DNA of 39,523 bases from Candidatus Zixiibacteriota bacterium (GTDB taxonomy: Bacteria; Zixibacteria; MSB-5A5; JAABVY01; JAHJOQ01): contig JAHJOQ010000001.1 of NCBI GenBank assembly GCA_018820315.1, positions 1 through 39,523 of the forward strand, in the 5' to 3' direction. The position numbers and the translations under genes are program-made. The notes beneath the pieces are model-generated. The model saw only the letters and a list, made by a program, of their open reading frames with translations. It did not search any database and had not been told where the DNA came from. This document shows positions 16,247 to 24,782 of this stretch, piece by piece (the stretch's first letter is position 1; each line of letters opens with the position of its first letter).

Positions 16247-16576
16247 ATGAACTCGCAGATTGACAGAATAGTTGACTTGTCGCGGATTAGATTCGGCACG
16301 TCCTCATTCTCATCCAAAGACTGGGTTGGACCTTTCTATAAACCGGGGACGTCGGCGTCGGACTTTCTGAGGCAATATTCGAATGAACTTGATACGGTCG
16401 AAATCGATTCGACATACTATTCGATACCATCTGAGGATGCTGTGAAAGGCTGGATCGAAAAGATACCGGAGAAATTTGTTTTGTCCGCGAAGTTGCAGAG
16501 CAGGTCTTCTGAACAATGCCATCAAGTAATTGTTGCAGAACAGAAGGAATCGGAGAAAGGACTCCATGTGGCTTGA
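16247..16576 (+). pseudogene. truncated DUF72 protein
   Basis: The first 85 residues match the start of DUF72 TIM-barrel proteins well: FGTSSFSSKDWVGPFYKPGT, DFLRQYSNELDTVEIDSTYY, then SIPSEDAVKGWIEKIPEKFVLSAK. The family is normally about 240 residues or more, but here the match ends near residue 86. The frame runs on through unrelated sequence to a stop at 109. I found no continuation in the other frames before sucB, so the remainder looks deleted rather than frameshifted. It is most likely a non-functional remnant between two operons. Confidence 0.7.
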
Positions 16577-16670
16577 CTGGGACATGAAAGGATGTTATGT
16601 TATCGCCGATCCAAGTATGGGATGGGCTGTGAAAACAAAGAGAGACAAATTCTAATACGAACCGAATACA

Positions 16671-17777
16671 ATGATAATTGAGTTGAAGGTACCGTCGCCG
16701 GGTGAATCGATCACGGAAGTCGAAGTCGTCAAATGGATGAAGGCGGATGGCGAGTATGTCTACAAGGACGAGCTGCTGTGCGAGATCGAATCCGAGAAAG
16801 TGACTCTCGCGTTGCATGCGGAGGAATCCGGCAAACTGAAAATCCTGGTCGGAGCAAACTCGACTGTTGCTGTCGGTACGGTTGCGTGTACGATAGACAC
16901 CGATGCGAAGCCTGACCCATCAAGCGCGCCAGTGTCGAAAGAGCCAGTGGTCGAGAGTCAGGTGGTGTCTCAGCCCGAAGTGAAGGCGGACGATGAGGAG
17001 AAGCCAGTCCGGATGGCCAGACCTGTCGCGACTACTCCCACAGAAGCTACACCGGCGGATATCAGGCCTATCAGACGCGAGAAGATGACGCAGCTCCGTC
17101 AGAAGGTCTCTCAGAGGCTGGTTGCCGTCAAGAACCGGACGGCGATGTTGACGACTTTTAATGAAGTAGATATGACCCGGGTCAAAAGAATCAGGGCGGA
17201 GTATCGTGAGCGATTCGAGCAGCAGCACGGTGTGAGGCTTGGGTTCATGTCATTCTTTGCGAAGGCCGTCTGTGAAGCGATCAGAGATTTCCCGGCGGTC
17301 AATGCGATGATCGATGGTGGCGAGATAATCTTTCATGATTATGTCGACATCGGAATTGCTGTGAGTGCCAAAAAGGGACTGATGGTACCGATCATAAGAG
17401 ACGCTCATCGGATGACGTTCGCGGAGATCGAGAAGGCGATCATTGATCTTTCCACCAAAGCTCGTGAGAGTAAATTGACCATGGACGAATTGACCGGGGG
17501 CACATTCACAATAACCAACGGTGGTGTGTTTGGATCGATGCTGTCGACGCCCATATTGAACCCGCCGCAGAGCGCGATTCTCGGTATGCATACGATACAG
17601 GATCGACCCGTGGCCATTGATGGTCAGGTTGTAATCCGTCCTATGATGTATCTGGCGCTTTCGTATGATCATCGGATCATAGACGGCATGGAGTCGGTCA
17701 GTTTCCTGAAACGAATCAAAGAGATGCTCGAAGATCCGGTTAGGATGCTGCTGAATGTCACCCCAGACAATCGATGA
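16671..17777 (+). CDS. sucB: 2-oxo acid dehydrogenase E2 (dihydrolipoyl succinyltransferase)
   Basis: This 368-residue E2 component transfers the succinyl group from E1 to CoA through a lipoyl arm. The lipoyl domain is at residues 1-76 with [12 protein letters not shown] (lipoyl Lys43). The catalytic acyltransferase domain covers about 135-368 and ends in [12 protein letters not shown] (active-site His334, Asp338). Between them (about 80-130) is only a Pro/Val/Glu/Thr-rich linker; the usual E3-binding peripheral domain (about 35 residues) is not recognisable. The assignment to the succinyl form rests on the sucA gene 38 bases downstream. Its order relative to sucA is the reverse of the usual sucA-sucB. 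Confidence 0.88.
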   Translation: MIIELKVPSPGESITEVEVVKWMKADGEYVYKDELLCEIESEKVTLALHAEESGKLKILVGANSTVAVGTVACTIDTDAKPDPSSAPVSKEPVVESQVVSQPEVKADDEEKPVRMARPVATTPTEATPADIRPIRREKMTQLRQKVSQRLVAVKNRTAMLTTFNEVDMTRVKRIRAEYRERFEQQHGVRLGFMSFFAKAVCEAIRDFPAVNAMIDGGEIIFHDYVDIGIAVSAKKGLMVPIIRDAHRMTFAEIEKAIIDLSTKARESKLTMDELTGGTFTITNGGVFGSMLSTPILNPPQSAILGMHTIQDRPVAIDGQVVIRPMMYLALSYDHRIIDGMESVSFLKRIKEMLEDPVRMLLNVTPDNR

Positions 17778-17814
17778 AACAAACTGCTATGCCTGTTAGA
17801 TCGTAGTACACAGT

Positions 17815-20535
17815 ATGGACAAGTTTTCCTACATGAGCAATGCCGATGTGACGTCTCTCGATGAGATGTACAAGCTGTATCGAGAAGACCCAGATTCGCT
17901 TGATCCGTCGTGGCAGAGATTCTTCGAGGGCTACGAATTCGCCCGCGCATCATTCGGCAACACGGCGAGTGTGCCGGAGGCGGTAAGGAAAGAGTTCGCT
18001 GTCATCAATCTGATAAACAGTTACAGAAGCAGAGGCCATCTTTTTACGAAGACCAACCCGGTGCGTCGCCGCCGTCAATATTCGCCTACGCTGGATATCG
18101 AGAATTTCGGGCTGGATCAGTCTGATCTGGGAACGGTGTTCCAGGCAGGTTCTGAGATTGGGATTGGCCCGGCGAGTCTCGGCGAGATAGTCGACCATCT
18201 TCAGGCGACATACTGCGAATCTGTGGGAGCTGAGTTTCGGTATATCAGAGCGCCAAAGAAGTTGCAGTGGTTACAGGAGCGAATGGAGAGTTGCAGAAAT
18301 CGCAAGGAGTTCTCGCCGGAAGAGAAGAAACATTTGCTGTTTCATCTCAATCAGGCGGTAGTCTTCGAACAATTCATGCACAGAAAGTTCGTCGGACAGA
18401 AGCGCTTCTCTATCGAAGGAGTTGAGACTCTGATTCCGGCGATGGATGCTATTATCGAGCGAGGCGCAGAGCTGGGTATCGAAGAGTTCGTCATCGGCAT
18501 GTCGCACAGGGGGCGTCTGAATGTCCTCGCAAGTGTGCTTAAGAAAAGCTCTGCAAAAGTATTCAGCGAGTTTAAGGGCCAGTCAGCAGGAGATCTGTTT
18601 CATCATGGAGATGTGAAATATCATCGCGGATATTCGGCTGAGAAGTTCTCACACGTCGGCAAGAAAGTCAAAATACGACTTGAAGCTAATCCATCTCATC
18701 TCGAGGCTATCGATCCTGTAGTCGAGGGAATCGTCAGAGCGAAAGCCGATCATGATTACAACGGAGACTATAAGAAGATTGCTCCGATTCTTATCCACGG
18801 GGACGCAGCAATAGCAGCGCAGGGAGTAGTCTACGAGGTAATCCAGATGTCGGCTCTTGACGCTTACAAGACCGGCGGCACGGTTCATGTCGTGCTGAAT
18901 AACCAGGTCGGATTCACAACGGGTTACCTGGATGGCAGATCGAGCACGTATTGCACAGATGTCGCAAAAGTGACTTTGTCTCCGGTATTTCACGTGAATG
19001 CTGATGATGTCGAGGCGGTGGCATACGCCATAATGCTGGCTATCGAGTTTCGACAGGAATTTCAGAAAGATGTTTTCATCGACCTGCTCGGTTATCGGAG
19101 GTATGGTCACAACGAAGGTGACGAGCCGAGATTCACTCAGCCGCTGCTTTACAAGGCGATTGAGCAGCATCCTGATCCGAGAGATATCTATAATCGCAAG
19201 TTGCTTGAGCAGGGAGTCGTCGAACCGGCAACTCTGAAAGAAATGGAATTGAAGACAGTCGAAAAACTCGAGAGCGAGCTACAAAGTGCGAAGACTGGGA
19301 AAGAGCAAATCGAATCTGAGGCAACAGGTAAGTTCAGCCGAATTCACATTCCAACATACGCCGATTTTCACCAGTCGCCGGAGACCGGTGTCGATGAGAA
19401 CACTCTTGTTTCCATTGCGGACAGGATCGTTGAAATTCCGCCTGCTAAGAAATTCTACAGAAAGATCGAGAAACTACTCGCAGAGCGGAAGAAAATGGTT
19501 CACGAGAGGCGGAAGCTCGATTGGGCGATGGGGGAGCTGCTGGCATATGGGACTCTTCTCAGAGAGGGAACTCCGGTCCGAATCGCGGGACAAGATACAC
19601 GCAGAGGGACGTTTTCGCACAGGCATGCAGTGATCACTCTTGAGGATTCTGCGGAGACTTACATTCCGCTTGATCATGCGAGCGATGACCAGGCTGACTT
19701 CAGGATATACAACTCTCTTCTGTCCGAATATGCAGCACTCGGCTTCGAATTTGGCTACTCGCTTGTCATGCCGGATGGTTTGACTATTTGGGAGGCACAG
19801 TTCGGAGACTTTGCAAACGGTGCACAGATTGTGATTGATGAATTGATATCGAGCGCAGAGGCAAAATGGCGCAGGTTTAGCGGTCTGGTCCTTTATTTGC
19901 CGCATGGATTCGAAGGTCAGGGCCCCAATCATTCCTCGGCGCGACTTGAACGATTCCTTGAGCTTTCTGCGGAAAACAATTGGCAGATAGCGAATTGCAC
20001 GACACCAGCGAACCTGTTTCACATACTGAGACGACAAGTCATCAGGAGCTTCAGAAGGCCACTTGTTATATTGACACCAAAGAGCCTACTGAGGCATCCG
20101 TTGTGTCAGAGTCCTATCGAGGATTTCCTGACAGGCGCGAGGTTTGAGCCTGTCATCGACGATCCGAATGCTGATGCTGATCGTATCCGAAGAGTACTTT
20201 TCTGTTCAGGCAAAATATACTATGACCTAGTCGCAGAGAAGATTGAGAAGAAGCGTGACGACGTTGCTATCGTGCGAATCGAGGAACTGTATCCTATCCC
20301 GATTGAACGTGTTACTGATTTGTCCCGCAAGTATACAAATGCTAAAGATCTTTGCTGGGTTCAGGAAGAGCCTGCGAATATGGGAGCATGGCCTTTCATC
20401 AGCCGCAAGTTCTCGAGATTCCGCCTTCGGTTGATTGCGCGGCGCGAAAGCTGCAGCCCCGCGACAGGGTATCTGAGCCTCCATGAATCAGAGCAACAGG
20501 ATCTGATCGAACGAGCTTTTGACGTCCCTTCATAA
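17815..20535 (+). CDS. sucA: 2-oxoglutarate dehydrogenase E1 (thiamine-dependent)
   Basis: This 906-residue E1 is close to the usual family length of about 930. The N-terminal region begins like E1o (YKLYREDPDSLDPSWQRFFEG). Thiamine diphosphate and active-site blocks are all present: GMSHRGRLNVLASVL, EANPSHLEAIDPVVEG, HGDAAIAAQGVVYE, LNNQVGFTT, YRRYGHNEGDEPRFTQP. The transketolase-like C-terminal half carries GQDTRRGTFSHRHAV, EAQFGDFANGAQIVIDE, PHGFEGQGPNHSSARLERFL and QEEPANMGAW. It decarboxylates 2-oxoglutarate and loads succinyl onto SucB. No E3 (lpd) gene is in the window. The ATG used has no strong ribosome site; an ATG six codons in is an alternative. Confidence 0.97.
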   Translation: MDKFSYMSNADVTSLDEMYKLYREDPDSLDPSWQRFFEGYEFARASFGNTASVPEAVRKEFAVINLINSYRSRGHLFTKTNPVRRRRQYSPTLDIENFGLDQSDLGTVFQAGSEIGIGPASLGEIVDHLQATYCESVGAEFRYIRAPKKLQWLQERMESCRNRKEFSPEEKKHLLFHLNQAVVFEQFMHRKFVGQKRFSIEGVETLIPAMDAIIERGAELGIEEFVIGMSHRGRLNVLASVLKKSSAKVFSEFKGQSAGDLFHHGDVKYHRGYSAEKFSHVGKKVKIRLEANPSHLEAIDPVVEGIVRAKADHDYNGDYKKIAPILIHGDAAIAAQGVVYEVIQMSALDAYKTGGTVHVVLNNQVGFTTGYLDGRSSTYCTDVAKVTLSPVFHVNADDVEAVAYAIMLAIEFRQEFQKDVFIDLLGYRRYGHNEGDEPRFTQPLLYKAIEQHPDPRDIYNRKLLEQGVVEPATLKEMELKTVEKLESELQSAKTGKEQIESEATGKFSRIHIPTYADFHQSPETGVDENTLVSIADRIVEIPPAKKFYRKIEKLLAERKKMVHERRKLDWAMGELLAYGTLLREGTPVRIAGQDTRRGTFSHRHAVITLEDSAETYIPLDHASDDQADFRIYNSLLSEYAALGFEFGYSLVMPDGLTIWEAQFGDFANGAQIVIDELISSAEAKWRRFSGLVLYLPHGFEGQGPNHSSARLERFLELSAENNWQIANCTTPANLFHILRRQVIRSFRRPLVILTPKSLLRHPLCQSPIEDFLTGARFEPVIDDPNADADRIRRVLFCSGKIYYDLVAEKIEKKRDDVAIVRIEELYPIPIERVTDLSRKYTNAKDLCWVQEEPANMGAWPFISRKFSRFRLRLIARRESCSPATGYLSLHESEQQDLIERAFDVPS

Positions 20536-20540
20536 TAAGA

Positions 20541-20568
20541 AGGGCAGAATAAATGATCAGTCTGCCCT
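20541..20568 (+). terminator. hairpin at the end of the suc operon
   Basis: AGGGCAGA and TCTGCCCT form a perfect 8-bp stem with a 12-base loop, five bases after the sucA stop. There is no T run, so it may be a stabilising 3' hairpin rather than an intrinsic terminator. From 20569 to 20674 I see no gene. Confidence 0.5.
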
Positions 20569-20674
20569 CCGACACTGCTTGCCTGCATTAGATTCTTGTA
20601 GTCAAATCAGACTTATCTCCTACCACAATTCCGGACAGAATTCTGGCGGTGGTCCGCCTGCAAAGATGTAGTTG

Positions 20675-20886
20675 TGTCGGTTCAGCTAAAGTCGGACATG
20701 GACGGGCTTTTGGTTAAGACATAGGTTTTGCTATGTTGATCTTAACGAAAGGAGTGCCCGATGAGTGGGAAACAGAGTCAGAATCCAGAAGCTGTGGTGA
20801 AGGAGATTCGGCAGCAGACTCGGAGGAAGTTTACAGCTGAGGAGAAGATCCGGATCGTTCTGGTCTATAGAATCAATATAGAATAG
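20675..20886 (+). mobile_element. left-end remnant of an IS3-type insertion sequence
   Basis: The segment starts with an IS-like terminal sequence (TGTCGGTTCAGCTAAAGTCG) and leads through GAAAGGAG into the start of a transposase OrfA. It then breaks off abruptly. No OrfB and no right end are visible. It sits between the suc operon and the aldolase gene, and only about 210 bases survive. Confidence 0.6.
20761..20886 (+). pseudogene. truncated IS3-family transposase OrfA
   Basis: This is a 41-codon fragment. After a short N-terminal stretch it reads RRKFTAEEKIRIVL, the opening of the helix-turn-helix domain typical of IS3-family OrfA proteins (normally about 90-110 residues). It is followed by YRINIE and a stop that do not belong to the family. 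A good ribosome site (AAAGGAG) precedes the ATG. The break marks a deletion or recombination point. Confidence 0.75.
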
Positions 20887-20959
20887 TGTGGACTGATGTG
20901 TCAAGTATTATTCTCGCCAATCGATCATCCCTGTGGGTTCCGGGACCACACGTTTGTTA

Positions 20960-20988
20960 TTGACTCTCATTTTGACTATGATTAAACT
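20960..20988 (+). promoter_or_regulatory. sigma70-type promoter of the aldolase gene
   Basis: TTGACT and TAAACT are spaced by 17 bases, about 95 bases before the aldolase start. It lies directly downstream of the IS remnant. A second overlapping pair (TTGACT at 20973 with TAATTA) has the same spacing. Confidence 0.55.
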
Positions 20989-21083
20989 GTGAATTAATTA
21001 TGTTAATCGGCGTGGGGACGCATAGGAGACCGTCATCTTGATGGCGAACGGATTCGAGATATTCAGTATAAGGAGATAGAACC

Positions 21084-22157
21084 ATGATAGACCTGAATGG
21101 AATCAAGAAACTGCTTGCAGCTGAGGCCGACGAGCTTCTGAACTACACCTGTACAGGCATCTCTAAGGACCAACTGCACCTTCCCGGACCGAATTGGCTT
21201 GATGATATTCATCTCAATTCAGATCGCCCGATTCCGGTGATGAGGAGTCTGAATGCGCTTTTCGGTCACGGTAACCTCGCCGGAACCGGTTTCCTGTCGA
21301 TTCTGCCGGTGGATCAGGGAATAGAGCATTCGGGTGGAGCATCGTTTGCGCCGAACCCGATCTATTTCGATCCGGAGAATATTGTCAAGCTGGCGATTGA
21401 AGGTGGCTGCAACGGTGTTGCTTCAACGCTCGGTGTTCTCGGTAGTATCGCACGCAAGTATGCTCACAAGATACCGTTCATTCTGAAGATCAATCATAAT
21501 GAGCTGCTGACCTATCCGAACAAGTACGACCAGGTGCTGTTTGCGTCTGTCGATCAGGCGAAGGAGATGGGTTGCGTCGCTATTGGCGCGACGATCTACT
21601 ACGGTTCCGAAGGTTGCAGCCGTCAGATTCAGGAGATCACACAGTCGTTCGAGTATGCGCATGAACTGGGACTAGCGACTATTCTGTGGTGCTATCTCCG
21701 CAACAATGCTTTCAAGGTCGATGGTAAAGACTATCACGGCAGCGCGGATCTCACTGGGCAGGCGAATCACCTCGGAGTGACTATAGAGGCTGATATTATC
21801 AAGCAGAAGCAGCCGACAATCAACCGTGGCTATGCGGCTATGAATTCCGGCGGAGAGTCGTTCGGGAAGTATAACAAGAAGATGTACGACGGTATCTGCA
21901 AGGATCACCCGATCGAAATGACTCGTTATCAGGTTGTCAACAATTACATGGGACGTGCCGGACTGATCAACTCTGGCGGATCGTCCGGTGAGAATGATCT
22001 TGCTCAGGCGGTGCGGACTGCAGTAATTAACAAGCGCGCCGGCGGTATGGGTCTGATCAGCGGAAGAAAGTCATTCCAGAAGCCGATGAAGGATGGGGTA
22101 GAACTTCTGAACGCAATTCAGTCGGTCTATCTCAGTAGGGAGATTACGGTCGCTTAG
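21084..22157 (+). CDS. fbaB: class I fructose-bisphosphate aldolase (FbaB/DhnA type)
   Basis: This 357-residue aldolase is of the bacterial/archaeal class I type, which splits fructose 1,6-bisphosphate through a Schiff base and needs no metal. Marks are [12 protein letters not shown] (residues 73-84), the substrate loops around FILKINHNE, and [13 protein letters not shown], which holds the likely Schiff-base lysine (Lys240 or Lys242). [13 protein letters not shown] lies near the C-terminal phosphate-binding region. Length fits E. coli FbaB (about 350). AAGGAG lies eight bases before the ATG and the gene has its own promoter, so it appears to be monocistronic. Confidence 0.95.
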   Translation: MIDLNGIKKLLAAEADELLNYTCTGISKDQLHLPGPNWLDDIHLNSDRPIPVMRSLNALFGHGNLAGTGFLSILPVDQGIEHSGGASFAPNPIYFDPENIVKLAIEGGCNGVASTLGVLGSIARKYAHKIPFILKINHNELLTYPNKYDQVLFASVDQAKEMGCVAIGATIYYGSEGCSRQIQEITQSFEYAHELGLATILWCYLRNNAFKVDGKDYHGSADLTGQANHLGVTIEADIIKQKQPTINRGYAAMNSGGESFGKYNKKMYDGICKDHPIEMTRYQVVNNYMGRAGLINSGGSSGENDLAQAVRTAVINKRAGGMGLISGRKSFQKPMKDGVELLNAIQSVYLSREITVA

Positions 22158-22304
22158 CGCTGCACTCGTCAGTCACACCCAGCCCAATGTGGCTCTCGGT
22201 ATGATTCGGAGTGGCTCTGGATGAGAACAATCGGGAGTATAAGGTGGTTGTAGCGGTAAATAGCTGCGAGCCATGCTTGGTATTTTTCAGGAGGATTAAG
22301 TTCG

Positions 22305-22787
22305 ATGGACATTTATGAATTCGCTATGCAGATGGAGAAAGATGGGGAGAAGTATTATCGTGATCTCGCTGAGACGGTCACGGATGAGGGAGTCGCGAAA
22401 ATACTACTCATGATGGCAGACGATGAGGTGAAGCACTACAACATACTCTCACACATAAAGTCCGGCACACCCGACATGCAGGGGACGGAAGTGCTCAAGA
22501 ATGCCAAAAACATATTCCAGGAAATGCAGGTCGGTCAGAGTGATTTCGATTTCGATATCGCTCAGAAAGATGCGTTGCAGAAGGCGCTGGAGATCGAAGA
22601 GCGCAGTGAGAAATTCTACGTAGAGAAGTCGAAAGAGGTGGACTCGGAAGATCAGAAGGCACTGCTTCTGCGGATAGCTGATGAAGAGAAGCGTCATGTG
22701 CACCTTCTCGATCACATGATTGAGTTCATGAGCCGCCCGTCGACATGGCTTGAGGATGCGGAGTTTTCTAATATCGAGGACTATTGA
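22305..22787 (+). CDS. rubrerythrin-like ferritin-fold diiron protein
   Basis: This 160-residue four-helix protein has two diiron half-sites: Glu in MEKDGEKYYRDL with DDEVKHY, and Glu in ALEIEERSEKFY with ADEEKRHVHLLDH. This is the ferritin-like domain of rubrerythrins, which reduce hydrogen peroxide. The C-terminal rubredoxin domain of classic rubrerythrin is absent, so electrons must come from another protein, or the role is different. AGGAGG lies ten bases before the ATG. Neighbouring AhpD-like and GAF genes suggest a stress or redox theme. Confidence 0.88.
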   Translation: MDIYEFAMQMEKDGEKYYRDLAETVTDEGVAKILLMMADDEVKHYNILSHIKSGTPDMQGTEVLKNAKNIFQEMQVGQSDFDFDIAQKDALQKALEIEERSEKFYVEKSKEVDSEDQKALLLRIADEEKRHVHLLDHMIEFMSRPSTWLEDAEFSNIEDY

Positions 22788-22878
22788 GTGGGTTGGTCCG
22801 AAATGCGGGATTACAGACGGCGCTTCGTGACGGGGTGCTGTCTCTGTATGCGATCTGAACTAGGGTTCGGGGTTTGTT

Positions 22879-23268
22879 ATGAATGATAGGGAGTCTGAAG
22901 CCGATCCGGAGGCGGCGTCCGAGAGAGCAAGGGAATTCAGAGAGCAGCGAGAGCTCCTGAACAAGATTGTGCTCGACAACAGCGGCCTCACGATGAAGCG
23001 GTTCTTCAATCTCGACACTCAGGCGTATACGGACGGAGCGTTATCGACAAAGACCAAAGAGCTGCTCGGACTGGTCTCCTCACTTGTGCTCAGGTGCGAT
23101 GATTGCACAATGTATCATCTTCTCAGATGTTTCGAGAAGGGAGTGAGCGATCAGGAGTTCGAAGAGACCATGAGCATAGGACTCGTGGTTGGTGGCTCGA
23201 TAACGATTCCTCACATCAGGCGGGCATTCAAAGCATGGGTTGAATTGAGACGTGGCAAAGGTGAATAG
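22879..23268 (+). CDS. carboxymuconolactone decarboxylase/AhpD-like protein
   Basis: This 129-residue member of the CMD/AhpD fold has the catalytic pattern CDDCTMYH (CxxCxxxH), as in alkylhydroperoxidase AhpD and related thiol-active proteins. A following helix has EFEETMSIGLVVGGS. The presence of both cysteines and the histidine points to a redox role rather than a lactone decarboxylase. It is short and has a weak ribosome site. It follows the rubrerythrin-like gene by 91 bases. Confidence 0.85.
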   Translation: MNDRESEADPEAASERAREFREQRELLNKIVLDNSGLTMKRFFNLDTQAYTDGALSTKTKELLGLVSSLVLRCDDCTMYHLLRCFEKGVSDQEFEETMSIGLVVGGSITIPHIRRAFKAWVELRRGKGE

Positions 23269-23295
23269 CGATCTAATTTCGGACTTGTGGTTTAT

Positions 23296-23766
23296 ATGGT
23301 GAACAAGACTCAACTTCTGGATACATTATTTGCTCGGATCGAGGCGCTGGTGGAGTCACCGATTCCCGTCTCGGAGAAACTTCTCGGTATCTGCGATATG
23401 CTCAGGGAAGTGGTGCCCCACTATGATTGGGTAGGATTCTACTTAGTGGATGGGGAGAACAAGAGAGAACTTGTGCTCGGACCTTTCGCCGGGGAGCCTA
23501 CAGATCATGTCAGAATACCATTCGGCAAAGGCATTTGTGGGCAGGCTGCAGAAAGAGGTGAGACATTTGTTGTTCAGGATATCTCCGAGCAGACCAATTA
23601 TCTCTCCTGCAGCATAGATGTCAAATCGGAAATTGTCCTTCCAATGTTCAAGGGCGGCGAACTAATCGGCGAGCTTGACATAGACTCCCATCAGACCGCG
23701 CCATTCACGGATGAAGACGAGGGATTTCTTGAGAAAGTTGCCGCTAAGGCTGCGTGTCTGCTTTGA
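23296..23766 (+). CDS. GAF-domain protein, free methionine-(R)-sulfoxide reductase-like
   Basis: This protein of about 156 residues follows the fRMsr (YebR/MsrC) family along its length: HYDWVGFYLVDG, LVLGPFAG, VRIPFGKGICGQAA, SEIVLPM and GELDIDS. fRMsr reduces free methionine-(R)-sulfoxide. The GICG cysteine and the YLSC cysteine 24 residues later are kept. The first family cysteine, just before VRIP, is replaced by His. That cysteine is the usual resolving residue, so activity may be altered or use another thiol. The ATG at 23296 is chosen; a GTG three codons earlier is possible, and neither has a strong ribosome site. Confidence 0.8.
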   Translation: MVNKTQLLDTLFARIEALVESPIPVSEKLLGICDMLREVVPHYDWVGFYLVDGENKRELVLGPFAGEPTDHVRIPFGKGICGQAAERGETFVVQDISEQTNYLSCSIDVKSEIVLPMFKGGELIGELDIDSHQTAPFTDEDEGFLEKVAAKAACLL

Positions 23767-23849
23767 ACTTCAGGACAACGTCAGGCGCGCACAAGCGGAG
23801 TGTTCATATAGTTGCATCAATTGGCACACTCTATTGGAGGAGGTGTTTC

Positions 23850-24734
23850 GTGAGCAGATGTTTGCTGATGGCGTTAGTTGTGGCGCTTATCATGGTCGGA
23901 GGATGTATTGACTACCAGGAAACGTTGAAATTCAACGAGGATGGTTCCGGTACATTGAAGATTCGATACGCGCTCGATAAGCAGTATCTCAATGAGATGG
24001 AACAGATGGGTGAAAAGATGGGCGGCGAGGAGAGTGAAGAGCCGGAGAATGCTGATGAGGATATGTGGACTCGTGAGGAGATCGAGGAAGCATTGAAGGT
24101 GGAAGATACCGGCGTCGAGTTGATTGGATATGAAGCAAGTGAGGACGAAGAATGGAAAATTTGGGTGATTGAGTTTTCATTCGATAACTTGGCTGATTTT
24201 GAGATGCTCTCACGCTCTCTTAATGCAGAAGCTGACGAAGATGGCGAGCAGGCTGATATTGACAGGTCATACACGCGGCAGGATGACGGCACCTGGCTCT
24301 ATCAACATGACTTTGGCGGTGGAATGGGCGAAGAAGGTGGATCTTCTCAGTTCGACACGTCCGACATGGACTCCGATGACAGTGATGCTGAGGACATGCC
24401 AACGGCTGAGGAGCTGGCGGAAGCGATGAAGCAGATGCAGGAGGCCATGCAGGAGTACTCCGATGAGGAGGATGCCGAGGGGGGCGATGCGAACCCGGAA
24501 GCCGGGGAGCAGGAGGAGCAAATGGAGGAAGCTATGCAGAATCTGAACTCTGGTCTCGAATCGATGTTTGCCGGCATGGAAAATGCCAGAGTGAAGGTCA
24601 CGGCGGAGTTTCCCGGAAAGATCATAGAATCGAATGCCACCAGTGTCGACGGCAATACCGCCACCTGGGAATTTCGCGGAAAAGCTGTGATACACGATGA
24701 TATTCCGATGATGACGGCAAAGGTTCAGCCGTAG
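23850..24734 (+). CDS. acidic lipoprotein, LppM/DUF3153-like, copy 1
   Basis: This 294-residue lipoprotein starts at GTG, with GGAGGAGG six bases upstream. Its signal peptide ends in MVGGC, followed by IDYQETLKFNEDGSGTLKIR. The 'dose of N-DGSGT-' strand pattern recalls LppM/DUF3153-type lipoproteins. A long Glu/Asp/Met/Gln-rich low-complexity region (about 155-255) separates an N-terminal from a C-terminal beta region (VKVTAEFPGKIIESNATSVDG). A paralog lies 48 bases downstream with the same start and end blocks. The function is unknown, and it is probably anchored in the outer or inner membrane facing the periplasm. Confidence 0.75.
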   Translation: MSRCLLMALVVALIMVGGCIDYQETLKFNEDGSGTLKIRYALDKQYLNEMEQMGEKMGGEESEEPENADEDMWTREEIEEALKVEDTGVELIGYEASEDEEWKIWVIEFSFDNLADFEMLSRSLNAEADEDGEQADIDRSYTRQDDGTWLYQHDFGGGMGEEGGSSQFDTSDMDSDDSDAEDMPTAEELAEAMKQMQEAMQEYSDEEDAEGGDANPEAGEQEEQMEEAMQNLNSGLESMFAGMENARVKVTAEFPGKIIESNATSVDGNTATWEFRGKAVIHDDIPMMTAKVQP

Positions 24735-24782
24735 GGGAGATAGATCGAGTCCAATGAACAATGTCAGGAGGAGGTGCAGTTT

